Source of the DNA: JAWXTP01 sp044433415
GTDB lineage: Bacteria > Bacteroidota > Bacteroidia > Bacteroidales > Rikenellaceae
DNA length: 61,175 bases
Direction: 5' to 3'
Assembly: GCA_044433415.1 (NCBI GenBank)
Contig: JAWXTP010000003.1
Location: forward strand, 1-61,175
The first letter of the stretch is position 1. Each line of letters starts with the position of its first letter. Below are positions 34,553-44,156 of the stretch, piece by piece. Both the position numbers and the translations under genes were made by a program. Under the pieces are notes generated by a model. That model searched no databases and was not told the DNA's origin. It saw only the letters and a program-made list of their open reading frames with translations.

Positions 34553-35857
34553 TTATTCTTTTGTGCGGTCAGAAATAAAATATGCAGACAACGCACCTAA
34601 GATTAATGAAACCCCTGCTACGATTAACATATTAACTTGTAGACCTCCTACCATTTTCAGAATTACTCCACCTATAAGTGCCGCAATAATTTGAGGAAGA
34701 CAGATAGTACAGTTAAACAAACCTAGGTACGCTCCCATGTTACGACCAGAAAGGGAGTTTGTAAGTAGAGCAAAAGGCATAGCAAGCATAGCTGCCCAAG
34801 CACAGCCTACCAATAAGAATGATACAAATAACATGTATTGGTCATTAATAAAACCTGTAGATATGAAACCTACACCCCCTAATAATAAACTTAGTGCATA
34901 CCCCCATTTCTGAGACTTAAACTGAGACAAAACTACCGCCCAAACAACAGAACCTATAGCCTGTACTGCAAACAAAACGCCTACCCAGTTACCAGCTTCT
35001 TGATAACCCAAAGAGTGAGTATCAGTAGCTCCCCACACACTTTTAGCTATAGCGCCATTAGTATAAGTCCACATATACATAAACGCCAACCAAGAAAACA
35101 GTTGTACAAGACCTATAGTCCAGAAAGATTTAGGCGCTGCGACAAGTAAAGAAACAAAATCTCGCTTACCTTGTTTTTCTTCGTCTGAGATACCATGAAA
35201 AGCCTCATATTCTTTAGGGTTCATCTCCTTAACCTTAAGGCTTGTATAAATTACGCATAATATTAATATTGCGGCACCTGCATAAAATGAGTAAATCACA
35301 GAATCAGGGATGACACCCTCTTTAGCAACATTATTCACTCCAAACCAAGTTAACACAAACGGGAATAAGTAACCTAAAAGACTACCCGCATTACATAGAA
35401 AACTTTGAATAGAATATGCTTTCGCCTTTTGTTTATTGTTAACCATATCGCCAACCAACATTTTAAATGGTTGCATAGCCATGTTAATTGAAGTATCAAG
35501 CAACATTAACATAAACAGTCCAAAACTCATTGCCGCTTGTAGGGTTAACCCTAAACTACCAGAATTTGGCAGCAAAACCATTACCAACACTGCTATTAAC
35601 GCTCCAAAAAACAAATAAGGCTTACGTCTTCCCCATCGAGTCCACGTTTTATCACTCATAGAACCCACTATTGGCTGTACTATCATACCCATAAGTGGTG
35701 GAAGTATCCAAAAATAGCTAAGTGAATGAGGGTCTGCACCTAGTGTTGCAAAGATGCGTGAAATATTTGCACTTTGTAGTGCATAGGCTATCTGTACCCC
35801 AAGAAAGCCAAAACTTATATTCCATAATTGCCAAAATGACCTATCAGGCTTTTTCAT
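34553..35857 (-). CDS. MFS sugar transporter of the starch locus
   Basis: 434 residues with about 12 membrane helices. The loop between helices 2 and 3 reads MSDKTWTRWGRRKPYLFFG, the G-x3-D-x2-G-R-R variant seen in SLC45/GPH-type maltose and sucrose carriers. QPFKMLVGDMVNNKQKAKAYSIQSF is also typical. It is placed between two GH13 genes and a GH77 gene and should bring maltose or maltooligosaccharides across the inner membrane by cation symport. Similar transporters are common in starch loci of Bacteroidetes. Confidence 0.88.
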   Translation of the reverse strand: MKKPDRSFWQLWNISFGFLGVQIAYALQSANISRIFATLGADPHSLSYFWILPPLMGMIVQPIVGSMSDKTWTRWGRRKPYLFFGALIAVLVMVLLPNSGSLGLTLQAAMSFGLFMLMLLDTSINMAMQPFKMLVGDMVNNKQKAKAYSIQSFLCNAGSLLGYLFPFVLTWFGVNNVAKEGVIPDSVIYSFYAGAAILILCVIYTSLKVKEMNPKEYEAFHGISDEEKQGKRDFVSLLVAAPKSFWTIGLVQLFSWLAFMYMWTYTNGAIAKSVWGATDTHSLGYQEAGNWVGVLFAVQAIGSVVWAVVLSQFKSQKWGYALSLLLGGVGFISTGFINDQYMLFVSFLLVGCAWAAMLAMPFALLTNSLSGRNMGAYLGLFNCTICLPQIIAALIGGVILKMVGGLQVNMLIVAGVSLILGALSAYFISDRTKE

Positions 35858-35881
35858 ATTTTTTTAATTTTAATAAACACA

Positions 35882-37654
35882 CTAATTTTTCAAAACTATA
35901 GACCTATAAGGCTCTAAATCAAGCTCTATAACATTAGACTCACGAAGGAAAATATCACTCTCCAAACCATCACAACTATTAATTTTCCCATTATTAAAAA
36001 TCACATTCTTAAATGATGTAGAAGGAAAGGCTTTCAATGATTTTGGCAGTTCGTATGACGTTTTAACTTTTTCGTTTGATAAATTTACAACTACCAATGC
36101 AGCTTCAGATTCTGTACATCTAACAAAAGCATAAACTTTACTACTAGAGTTAGGGTTAGCCAAAGTTAAATCAATAAATTCCCCATCCCTGAAAGCTAAT
36201 TCCTCATTTGCCATCTTCAAAATAGAAATATATTGACTTCTTAATTTCTTTTGTTCTACTGTAAGCCCTGCCCCATCAAATTTACCTCCATTGCGCCATG
36301 CTTGATACAAAGGGAGAGTCCAAAAATCAAAGATAGTAGAACGTCCGTCAGCACCTGAAAAACCTGTTTCGTCAGGGGATTCCTCACCTAACTCTTGACC
36401 AAAATAAACCATCATAGGGATGTTATCACTAAGAGTAGATACTAACATCATAGGAATACCAGCTTTTGCATCACCTGCAAATTCTTTCCATGCTATTCTT
36501 TGCTCGTCATGGTTTTCTAAGAAATTAAGCATGTGTTGTTGAACTGGAGCTATCTTCTGCCTATCTGCACTTATAGCAGATGTTGACGCACGGCCTTGAA
36601 CAATGGCTTTCAGTGTATCATAAAGACCTACCTTGTCATATAGATAATCAAAGCCTCCTCTTTTGATATAATCCTCATAAGCCTGAGGGTTATAAATCTC
36701 AGCTATAAATACTAAATCAGGATATTCTGCCTTTACCTCAGCAATCGCCCATTGCCAAAATTCACAAGGCACCATCTCTGCCATATCACATCTAAAACCA
36801 TCAACCCCTTTTGAAGCCCAAAACAATAGTATGTCGCGCATCTTAGTCCATGTATTAGGTAGGGGATCAAAATAGCTAGCTTTACCATTCTCGTAATCAA
36901 CACCATAATTCAATTTCACAGTTTCATACCAGTCTTCAATTTTAGGCTCAGCAGAAAACACGTCATTACCTGTTGCCTTAGCAGGAAACTCCTCATAGGC
37001 TTTACATTCTTTATTTGTAGCAAATTGAGGTTTTAAAGGCTTGTTAGGAATGTAATAAAAGTTATTATTCGCCTTAAATGCACAACTCACATCATCATCT
37101 ATGCCAAAATCTTTCACATCTTTAGGTGCTACATCTGAATGATACCCTCTAGCAACATGATTTGGAACAAAGTCTATTATGACTTTAAGGTTTGCTTTAT
37201 GTGAACGGTCAATCAAACTTTCAAACTCCTGCATCCTTGTATTTAAGCTACTAGCCAAATAACCATTTACATCATAGTAATCTTTTATGGCGTAAGGTGA
37301 CCCTGCTTTACCTTTTATTACTCCTGGGTGGTTACTATGTAGCCCTCCCACCGTATCTGTAGAGTAAATAGAAGCGTGTTCTATTACACCTGTATACCAA
37401 ATATGAGTCATACCCATTGCAGCTATGCTATCAAGGGCTGTAGCGGTGAAATCAGCAAATTTACCTACACCATTTTGGGACAAACTACCATCCACAATAG
37501 GATTTGGCTTGTCACTCCCAAAAAGTCTAGTAAAAACCTGATAAACAACTATTTTTTCATCGCTTACTGGTTCGCATTTTACCGCGGAAGCACTACAGCT
37601 ATAGAGCTGAGCTAAGCCAAATAAGCTAGTTATAATTAAAGATAATTTATTCAT
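35882..37654 (-). CDS. GH13 alpha-amylase family lipoprotein
   Basis: 590 residues with a lipobox after the signal (AQLYSC). Barrel motifs are VIIDFVPNHVARG, GVDGFRCDMAEMVP (Asp nucleophile), LVFIAEIYNPQAY (Glu acid) and FLENHDEQRIAW. The C-terminal beta domain ends with YRSIVLKN. It starts from a conserved region VVYQVFTRLFGSD. It is a second starch-cutting enzyme next to the neopullulanase-type GH13, probably at the cell surface or in the periplasm. Exact bond preference cannot be read off. Confidence 0.92.
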   Translation of the reverse strand: MNKLSLIITSLFGLAQLYSCSASAVKCEPVSDEKIVVYQVFTRLFGSDKPNPIVDGSLSQNGVGKFADFTATALDSIAAMGMTHIWYTGVIEHASIYSTDTVGGLHSNHPGVIKGKAGSPYAIKDYYDVNGYLASSLNTRMQEFESLIDRSHKANLKVIIDFVPNHVARGYHSDVAPKDVKDFGIDDDVSCAFKANNNFYYIPNKPLKPQFATNKECKAYEEFPAKATGNDVFSAEPKIEDWYETVKLNYGVDYENGKASYFDPLPNTWTKMRDILLFWASKGVDGFRCDMAEMVPCEFWQWAIAEVKAEYPDLVFIAEIYNPQAYEDYIKRGGFDYLYDKVGLYDTLKAIVQGRASTSAISADRQKIAPVQQHMLNFLENHDEQRIAWKEFAGDAKAGIPMMLVSTLSDNIPMMVYFGQELGEESPDETGFSGADGRSTIFDFWTLPLYQAWRNGGKFDGAGLTVEQKKLRSQYISILKMANEELAFRDGEFIDLTLANPNSSSKVYAFVRCTESEAALVVVNLSNEKVKTSYELPKSLKAFPSTSFKNVIFNNGKINSCDGLESDIFLRESNVIELDLEPYRSIVLKN

Positions 37655-37766
37655 ACGTTTTCACTTTAGAAAGGAATGTTATTATAGAGAATTTCAGAAA
37701 TGTAGGCATAAAACACCCTGCAACATGCCTATACTAAGCATGTAGTCAAACAAAAAGGTTAAATAT

Positions 37767-37813
37767 TATAAGTGGCTAGTCGCTAGTAACATACTAACAA
37801 CTAACCACTTATA
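37767..37813. terminator. Hairpin after susE
   Basis: Imperfect inverted repeat with outer arms TATAAGTGG and CCACTTATA, including AGT and ACT pairs inside. On the minus strand it follows susE and is trailed by a short T-rich stretch. It may reduce read-through or protect the susCDE message. Confidence 0.5.
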
Positions 37814-37821
37814 TAACATCA

Positions 37822-38922
37822 CTAATTTTTAGTCATTGTTAATTTCTGTTCCACTTTATTGAAATACCATTTAATAGTGTAATTACCATCTTCTGGAATT
37901 GAGTAATTACCATCAGCTCCAGCAGGTTCTTCTTCAAAAGTACCAGAACCAAAGTCTTTACCCCAGGTATTATCAGCACGTACTTTCCAACCTTGACCAG
38001 CCACTAAATCTACTGTTGCAGTTAAGAAATGTTGTGTAGCGCCTGTCTCGTCGACCTCAGAAGAAAGTGACATTTCTGCATCGGGACTGCCTCCCCAACC
38101 AGTACAGTCCCCTACAACACCCCATGTGTCGTAAGATGCAGAAACTGTAAGTTCCAAAGTTGTTTTATCAAACTCAAACTTGTAGAACATCTTACCGAAA
38201 TCTTTGATATTTGAACCTCCGTCTAGTGTAAGACTTTCAGGTTCTGTTGGTGCAGCAGCTTCTTCTGCAACACTCCAGCTAACAGACCAACCTTCATCTT
38301 CACAAAGTTTCCATCCATTGGCGGCTTTTCCATCGAAATATATCATACCGCTATATACATCATCACTATTTTCTGAATATATTTTCTGTGCTGAGTTAAA
38401 GTCCCAACCACAGTAATCTCCACGAACTGCAATAAGAGGATATTCTTTCTCACCAGAGAAAGGAGTTATCTTAGTTGTAACAATATTTGAAATTAAAGCT
38501 GTGACTGCATCAGAGAAAGAAGACACTACTCTTAGCTCTAAAGACACTTCATCCATAGGAAGTTCATACTTTTCTAACAATTTCAAGATTGTACTATTTA
38601 GCTCTTTATGAGTAACCTCATATTTACCGCCATCATTGATAGAAGTTAACACTTCTTTTCCTTCAAATGAGTTCCCTGCAACATCCATTTCTAGATTATT
38701 TGTTGCAGCTGCATTAAACCCAAAGTCAGGTTCGCTCCATTCCACTGTAAGAGCTAAATCTCCTGACAAATCTGCTTCTAGCACATACGAGCTTGCAATA
38801 TCACTTATTACAGCAGGTAATGCGCTATTAGCATCATAAATTTCCTTTTCTAGGTCGCTTTCACAACTTGTTGACATCAGCGCGACACATAAAACTGATA
38901 TATAACTTAAAATCTTTTTCAT
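37822..38922 (-). CDS. susE: SusE-like outer-membrane starch-binding lipoprotein
   Basis: 366 residues from the ATG at 38922 (MKKILSYISVLCVALMSTSC); the lipobox STSC makes this start clear, although the frame runs further upstream. An N-terminal SusE domain (about 25-150) has LALTVEWSEPDFGFN and SLELRVVSSF. Two C-terminal starch-binding repeats follow, with RGDYCGWDFNSAQKIYS and VVGDCTGWGGSPDAEMSLS, each with tryptophans placed to stack on glucose rings. It should sit on the cell surface next to SusC and SusD. It lies after susD on the same strand with 389 bp between, which contains a long structured repeat. Confidence 0.87.
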   Translation of the reverse strand: MKKILSYISVLCVALMSTSCESDLEKEIYDANSALPAVISDIASSYVLEADLSGDLALTVEWSEPDFGFNAAATNNLEMDVAGNSFEGKEVLTSINDGGKYEVTHKELNSTILKLLEKYELPMDEVSLELRVVSSFSDAVTALISNIVTTKITPFSGEKEYPLIAVRGDYCGWDFNSAQKIYSENSDDVYSGMIYFDGKAANGWKLCEDEGWSVSWSVAEEAAAPTEPESLTLDGGSNIKDFGKMFYKFEFDKTTLELTVSASYDTWGVVGDCTGWGGSPDAEMSLSSEVDETGATQHFLTATVDLVAGQGWKVRADNTWGKDFGSGTFEEEPAGADGNYSIPEDGNYTIKWYFNKVEQKLTMTKN

Positions 38923-39154
38923 ACTATTCTTTTTTTGTATGTTTCTAAAGGGGAGTTCTACAATTAAATCGAAAGCAAAAGCATTGCGAACCAACAACAT
39001 ATATACTGACAAAAGCAACTTTAATATTTAACCCACAAAACATAAATCAATACTTCTGCTAACGATTTAACTTTTATATTTTCTAAACCAATCAGATTAA
39101 AATAAATTAAATTGAGATTCTTTAATCTGCATAGGGCAGGAAACCGCCGTCTCT
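38923..39154. other. susD-susE intergenic region, part next to susE
   Basis: Holds a single foldback tip, GGGGAGTTCTA, at 38950-38960, and otherwise A/T-rich sequence. No convincing TAnnTTTG box was seen on the minus strand. Confidence 0.5.
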
Positions 39155-39278
39155 CTTTTTTCAAGAATGGCTTAGATTTGCGGCGTTTCTGGGCATTTTA
39201 AGCACAGCAGCCTTCGTGCGCTGTGAGCATTGAAATGCCCAGAAAGGTCGCAAATGTAGGCCGTTATTGGGAAAAGCA
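39155..39278. repeat. Long structured hairpin repeat, copy 1
   Basis: Outer arms contain CAAGAATGGCTTAGATTT and ATGTAGGCCGTTATTGGG and pair imperfectly. Inner arms TTTGCG/CGCAAA and TTTCTGGGCATTT/AAATGCCCAGAAA pair perfectly. The tip carries CACAGC/GCTGTG. A second copy is at 61049-61172, where the inner arms have different sequence but also pair. Confidence 0.78.
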
Positions 39279-39311
39279 TCCCAAAAGTTCCCGCCGGACA
39301 CAACATCCCCC

Positions 39312-40955
39312 CTAGTAGCCGGGGTTTTGTATAAGATTACTATTAACACTCATATCAGTTTGAGGGATAGGGAATACGTTGTACTTGCTATCAACACCTA
39401 CTCCAGTGATAATACCACCTTTTTCAGCCCAAACATAAGATGAAGATGTAAACAGGTCATAACGAATAAGGTCTGTACGACGTGTTCCTTCCCAGTATAG
39501 CTCACGAGCACGCTCATTAAGGATATTACCATAGGCAACTGATGCGCTAGTACCTGCAACTTTTGCGTTAGCTGATAACCATGTTGCATCTATATCATAA
39601 TCTGTACTTCCATAACCTCTCCTACGAAGCTCATTTACATAACCTACAGCAGTTGCAAGGTCACCACCTGCACCACCACGAGCAACAGCCTCAGCATACA
39701 TAAGGTATACGTCTGCTAAACGGAACATAGGGAAGTCAGTATCAGGGAAAGCCTTGTTTTGTCCTGCTGTGCCATCACTATTTAAGTTAGTATATTTATA
39801 TACAGACCATCCTTCAGTTGCAAATGAACCTACAGCTGTGGTTGTAATATCTAGACTCTTACCATCACTATAGAAAATACCACGTGAATCTATGATATTA
39901 TCACTTGTCCAAGTAGACTCATCAGTACTCTCAAATTGGAAGTTTCTAACAAGGTTACCTGTAGCACGGAAACCATCCCAGCCACCTTCACAGCCGTAAG
40001 ATTCTACAGTACCAACACTTGAACCACGAGAACCTAGTAGGATAGCACCCATACCATAAGATTGAGTTAAGATACCATCAAAAATTATAGGGAAAATAAT
40101 TTCTTGTCTTGTATTAGCATTCTCACCATTATCAGCCATAAATAATTCAGCATAATTATCGGCTAAGCTATAGCTACCTGTAGATAGTATCGCTTTAGTA
40201 GCTGCCACACAATCATCATAACGCTCCACACCAGTGTAAACCTCAGCATTTAAGTACATACGAGCTAAAAGAGCATTAACAGCACTTTGATCAGCGCGAC
40301 CATACTGGGCAGTTTTCACAGGAAGGACTTCACTGATTGCTACTAACTCACTTTCTATCCAGTTAAACAACTCAGCTCTCTCAAGTGGAGCAGGGTTGAT
40401 ACTGTAGTTTTGTTCAGTGATAAAAGGAGGTAAAGCAAACATATCCATAAGAGTATAGTATGCTAGAGCTCTACTGAATCTTGCTTCGGCACTATATTCT
40501 GCAACGTTTATTTCAGAAGGAGCATTACCCACATTTTTCATAAACTCATTCACAAGAGCCACGATATACATGCAACGTTGGTAAACTCCCTCTATTGATT
40601 CTACCTGAGCAGTATTCCAAGTAAGAGAGTTAATAGTAGACACCCAAGTGTCTGGCCAAGAACATTTTGTTTCATCAGAAGTATTTTCTTGTAAAGTCCA
40701 CCACGAACGGAAAAGTACTGTGTTACCTGGGTCAAGACCTGAAATATCTGAAGAACCTGCACCATCTTGACCAGAAAGTGACCATACAGAATATATTTTA
40801 CTTAGGCCTTTTGTATAACTTTCAGCATCTGTATAAGCCTTATCTGCTGAAATAACATTCTTATCCAAAGGGACAACATCTAAATCTTTTGTACAGCTTG
40901 ACAGAGATAGAGAAGCTGCAACAATCGCAGGAGTTATTATATATCTTATATCCAT
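39312..40955 (-). CDS. susD: SusD/RagB-family outer-membrane lipoprotein
   Basis: 547 residues with a lipobox (SLSSC). The SusD fold is shown by the N-terminal TPR-like helices (EARFSRALAYYTLMDMF, ALLARMYLNAEVY), the FPMFRLADVYLMYAEAVARGG helix and the C-terminal NERARELYWEGTRRTDLIRY and FPIPQTDMSVNSNLIQNPGY, all standard family marks. It covers the SusC barrel at the cell surface and binds starch. It lies 11 bp after susC on the same strand. Confidence 0.95.
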   Translation of the reverse strand: MDIRYIITPAIVAASLSLSSCTKDLDVVPLDKNVISADKAYTDAESYTKGLSKIYSVWSLSGQDGAGSSDISGLDPGNTVLFRSWWTLQENTSDETKCSWPDTWVSTINSLTWNTAQVESIEGVYQRCMYIVALVNEFMKNVGNAPSEINVAEYSAEARFSRALAYYTLMDMFALPPFITEQNYSINPAPLERAELFNWIESELVAISEVLPVKTAQYGRADQSAVNALLARMYLNAEVYTGVERYDDCVAATKAILSTGSYSLADNYAELFMADNGENANTRQEIIFPIIFDGILTQSYGMGAILLGSRGSSVGTVESYGCEGGWDGFRATGNLVRNFQFESTDESTWTSDNIIDSRGIFYSDGKSLDITTTAVGSFATEGWSVYKYTNLNSDGTAGQNKAFPDTDFPMFRLADVYLMYAEAVARGGAGGDLATAVGYVNELRRRGYGSTDYDIDATWLSANAKVAGTSASVAYGNILNERARELYWEGTRRTDLIRYDLFTSSSYVWAEKGGIITGVGVDSKYNVFPIPQTDMSVNSNLIQNPGY

Positions 40956-40966
40956 AATTTTAAATT

Positions 40967-43900
40967 TTATAAATTAAATGACAAACCTAAAGTAAATGTT
41001 CTTGCACGTGGCCAAATGTTATTATCTATACCTGACACTCCAGGAATCTCAGGATCTAAGCCTGAATATTTTGTTATAGTAAATACATTTTGCACAGAAC
41101 CACTTATACGACCTGACAACTTAGTAGAGAATACATCTTTAAAGCTATAACCTAAAGTTAAGTTATCCATTTTCAAGAATGAAGCATCCTCTAAGAATAA
41201 GTCACTACATTTTTGGTCTACAGAGCTAAGTTGAGTAAAACCTGTATACTCTATAGCTGTAACATTATAGTTAGAGATGGACCCTTGATTACTAAAACCA
41301 TATAACGAACCATTATCAGCATTAGCTGCATTGAAAGCATAGTTTCCTAGACTTGCACGAAGATTAAAACCTAAATCCCAATTTTTGTATTTAAACTGAG
41401 AGCTAAAGCCCATATAAAAATCTGCTAGGGCACTTTTCCCTGTAAAATAACGGTCAGCATCTGTAATTTGTCCATCGTCATTTCTGTCTACTAACGCATT
41501 TTGAATAGGACGACCATTTTCGTCATACACTTGTTGGAATAACCAGAAATTATAAGGAGAATAACCTACTTGGTGTCTTGAAAGTACTACATTTGTACCA
41601 TAAGGAGCAGTAGCTGCTGTGATACCCTCATAATCAGGATTGTAATTAGCTGTCAGTTTAGTGATATCGCTCTTATTCCAAGTTACATTATAACCAATAT
41701 CCCAAGAGAAGTTTTCTGCTTGAATAACTACAGCATTTACACTAAATTCAACGCCTTCATTTTTCATAGTACCAACATTAGCAAGAACTTCATTAGAGAA
41801 GTTTGTTCCTGCTGGAGCACTAACTGTATTTAATAAATCTGATGTATGTTTTTGATAATATTCTATACTACCAGTGATACGATTACTTAAGAAAGAGTAA
41901 TCTACACCGACATTATAAGTTGTTGTTTCTTCCCATTTCAAATCTGGGCTATAACCGTTAGGTTTAAGAAGTAAATCACCTAGGTAAGAACTGTTAATAT
42001 TGCTACCAAATGAGTAGTTAGGCATATAAAGGTAGTCACCTATCTCTTGTTGACCTGTAACACCATAACCAGCACGTACTTTTAACTGAGAAAGAACATC
42101 TGAAGTACCTTCCATAAATTTCTCATTACTAATAGTCCAGGCTAATGCAGCTGATGGGAATAAACCCCAACGGTTGTTTTCACTGAAACGTGAAGAACCA
42201 TCACGACGAAGTGTAGCAGTAAGTAAGAAACGATTGTCGTAACTATAGTTCATACGTCCAAAGAAAGAAACTAGGTAGTTTTCATAAGGAACAGCATAAG
42301 CTCCCGAACGAAGGTAGCGACCTTCATTATCACTATATTCCCAACCTTCCATAGCGCCTGCATTTTCAGTAACATTAGATTTACCTTGGCTGAAGTTTTC
42401 ATAGTAGAAATGTTGCCATGAATAACCAGCCATTACGTCTACTCTACTTTTTATAGACTCTAGCTCTTTGCTATAGCTTAAGTAAAAGTCAAGAAGTTTA
42501 TTTTCACGTTTGTTATCCCATGAGCTACCTTGACCTATGTAAGCAAATTCACTATCTTTAGCTGATTGGAAAGAGCCATTAGCAACATAGCTATCACCTG
42601 TTGAAGTTGCTGAATCATAACCTAAGTTTAAATTAGCACGTAAATCTTCAAAACCATGAATCTTATAATCTAACTGTACATTACCTAAAGTTCTATATGT
42701 TGTACCTGAATTATTTACATCATAAAGTAAAGAAAGAGGGTTAACAGCTGAAAGAGTGTTAGGTGTTGGTGAAGTTAAAGCACTGCTAGTGTGATTGTAA
42801 TAACCATTATAGCCGTAAGCATCGCTAGTGTAGATAGGTTTTGTAGGATCGTAATATACAGCAGCTCCTACAGCTCCACTATCAGCAAAACGGTTGTTAT
42901 TGATAGTACCTTTAAAGTTAACATCTACAGAAAGGTGCTCATCAAAAAACTTAGGACTAAGGTTAATAGAACCTGTGTAACGTTCATAGTCAGAAGTTTT
43001 AAGTGTACCACGTTCTTTGTTATAACCTAAAGACACACGGTAAGGTAAGAATGCTACTTTACCAGAAGCCGAGATATTTTGGTCTGTGCTAAGTCCTAAT
43101 TGATAGATAGCATCTTGCCAATCTGTTGATTGTTCTGGATAGATAGAAAGAAGCTCACGTGCAGCATCTCCTAGAGCTGTTCCAGCAGCATATTGCTCTG
43201 TAACGGCAGCACGAAACTCGTCTCCATTCATAACATTTACACGTTGGTAAGGATCCTTAATAGAGTAAGTGCTATTGTAAGATAATTTCATAGCTCCACT
43301 AGTTCCTTTTTTAGTTGTAATGATGATTACACCATTCGAAGCACGCGAACCATAAATAGCAGTTGCAGAAGCATCTTTAAGTACAGTCATTGACGCAATG
43401 TCATTAGGGTTGATTGTAGATAAAGGATCTGAAGTGCCAGGAGCTGCATCACTAGAAACTGGAACTCCGTCAATCACTACTAGAGGATCATTAGATGCAT
43501 TTAATGAAGCACCACTACGGATACGGATAGTTGAGCCTGAACCAGGACCACCATCACCAGAAACAATAGAAAGACCAGCAACCTTACCTTGAAGCAGCTC
43601 TTGAGGAGAAGTTACAGCTCCACGGTTAGTTTCCTCAGGCTTAACTGTTACTACAGAACCACTTAAGTCGCTCTTTTTAACAGTACCGTAACCAATTACA
43701 ACTACTTCATTTAGTTGCATTGCATCTTCTTTAAGCTGGATATTCAAAAGTAAAGTTGAAGACGCTGAAAGAACTACATCTTCATACCCTACGTATGAAA
43801 TTTCCAGAAAAGAGTTGTCTTTTGTTAATTTAACTTGGAATTTACCTTCAAAATCCGACGTTCCTCCATTAAAGGTGCCCTGCTCAATTATGGTTGCTCC

Positions 43901-44029
43901 CACAATTGGATTACCGTTTAAATCAACAACTCTACCATTCACAGTTGACCCATTCTGTGCGTAGAGTACCGTGTTTAACAGTGTCATAAACACTGTCATT
44001 ACTACAGTCAGTTTTTTAATCTTATTCAT
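40967..44029 (-). CDS. susC: SusC/RagA-family TonB-dependent outer-membrane transporter
   Basis: 1020 residues. After a signal peptide ending VLYAQ comes a carboxypeptidase-regulatory-like domain (about 28-105; VNGRVVDLNGNPIVGATI), then the TonB box and plug (MQLNEVVVIGYGTVKKSDLSG, PQELLQGKVAGLSI, DPLVVIDGVPV, AIYGSRASNGVIIITTKKG). The barrel follows and ends in the aromatic-rich RARTFTLGLSFNL. It imports maltooligosaccharides with energy from TonB-ExbBD. It stands upstream of susD and downstream of the GH97 gene, with a foldback element between it and GH97. Confidence 0.97.
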   Translation of the reverse strand: MNKIKKLTVVMTVFMTLLNTVLYAQNGSTVNGRVVDLNGNPIVGATIIEQGTFNGGTSDFEGKFQVKLTKDNSFLEISYVGYEDVVLSASSTLLLNIQLKEDAMQLNEVVVIGYGTVKKSDLSGSVVTVKPEETNRGAVTSPQELLQGKVAGLSIVSGDGGPGSGSTIRIRSGASLNASNDPLVVIDGVPVSSDAAPGTSDPLSTINPNDIASMTVLKDASATAIYGSRASNGVIIITTKKGTSGAMKLSYNSTYSIKDPYQRVNVMNGDEFRAAVTEQYAAGTALGDAARELLSIYPEQSTDWQDAIYQLGLSTDQNISASGKVAFLPYRVSLGYNKERGTLKTSDYERYTGSINLSPKFFDEHLSVDVNFKGTINNNRFADSGAVGAAVYYDPTKPIYTSDAYGYNGYYNHTSSALTSPTPNTLSAVNPLSLLYDVNNSGTTYRTLGNVQLDYKIHGFEDLRANLNLGYDSATSTGDSYVANGSFQSAKDSEFAYIGQGSSWDNKRENKLLDFYLSYSKELESIKSRVDVMAGYSWQHFYYENFSQGKSNVTENAGAMEGWEYSDNEGRYLRSGAYAVPYENYLVSFFGRMNYSYDNRFLLTATLRRDGSSRFSENNRWGLFPSAALAWTISNEKFMEGTSDVLSQLKVRAGYGVTGQQEIGDYLYMPNYSFGSNINSSYLGDLLLKPNGYSPDLKWEETTTYNVGVDYSFLSNRITGSIEYYQKHTSDLLNTVSAPAGTNFSNEVLANVGTMKNEGVEFSVNAVVIQAENFSWDIGYNVTWNKSDITKLTANYNPDYEGITAATAPYGTNVVLSRHQVGYSPYNFWLFQQVYDENGRPIQNALVDRNDDGQITDADRYFTGKSALADFYMGFSSQFKYKNWDLGFNLRASLGNYAFNAANADNGSLYGFSNQGSISNYNVTAIEYTGFTQLSSVDQKCSDLFLEDASFLKMDNLTLGYSFKDVFSTKLSGRISGSVQNVFTITKYSGLDPEIPGVSGIDNNIWPRARTFTLGLSFNL

Positions 44030-44089
44030 ACTTGTTAAGTTTTAGTTATATATGTATAGTACATCTTCTCGTTTCAATCACTTTATAAA

Positions 44090-44156
44090 GGTAATCTAAA
44101 AACTGGTTTTGTCTATTGAAATTTGAAAGTATTACAAACCAGTTTCTAGAAGCCCC
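44090..44156. repeat. Foldback element, 67-bp deleted copy between GH97 and susC
   Basis: Starts GGTAATCTAAAAACTGG and ends ACCAGTTTCTAGAAGCCCC. TAAA is duplicated exactly (44086-44089 and 44157-44160). The stop codon of the GH97 gene overlaps its right boundary. Confidence 0.78.

Noticed and set aside
38923..39018. N-terminal extension of SusE
   Set aside because: It would hide the signal peptide and lipobox and runs through a foldback-element tip.
39155..39278. Integron attC site or retron RNA
   Set aside because: The outer words do not fit the attC consensus, there are no gene cassettes, and no reverse transcriptase is near either copy.
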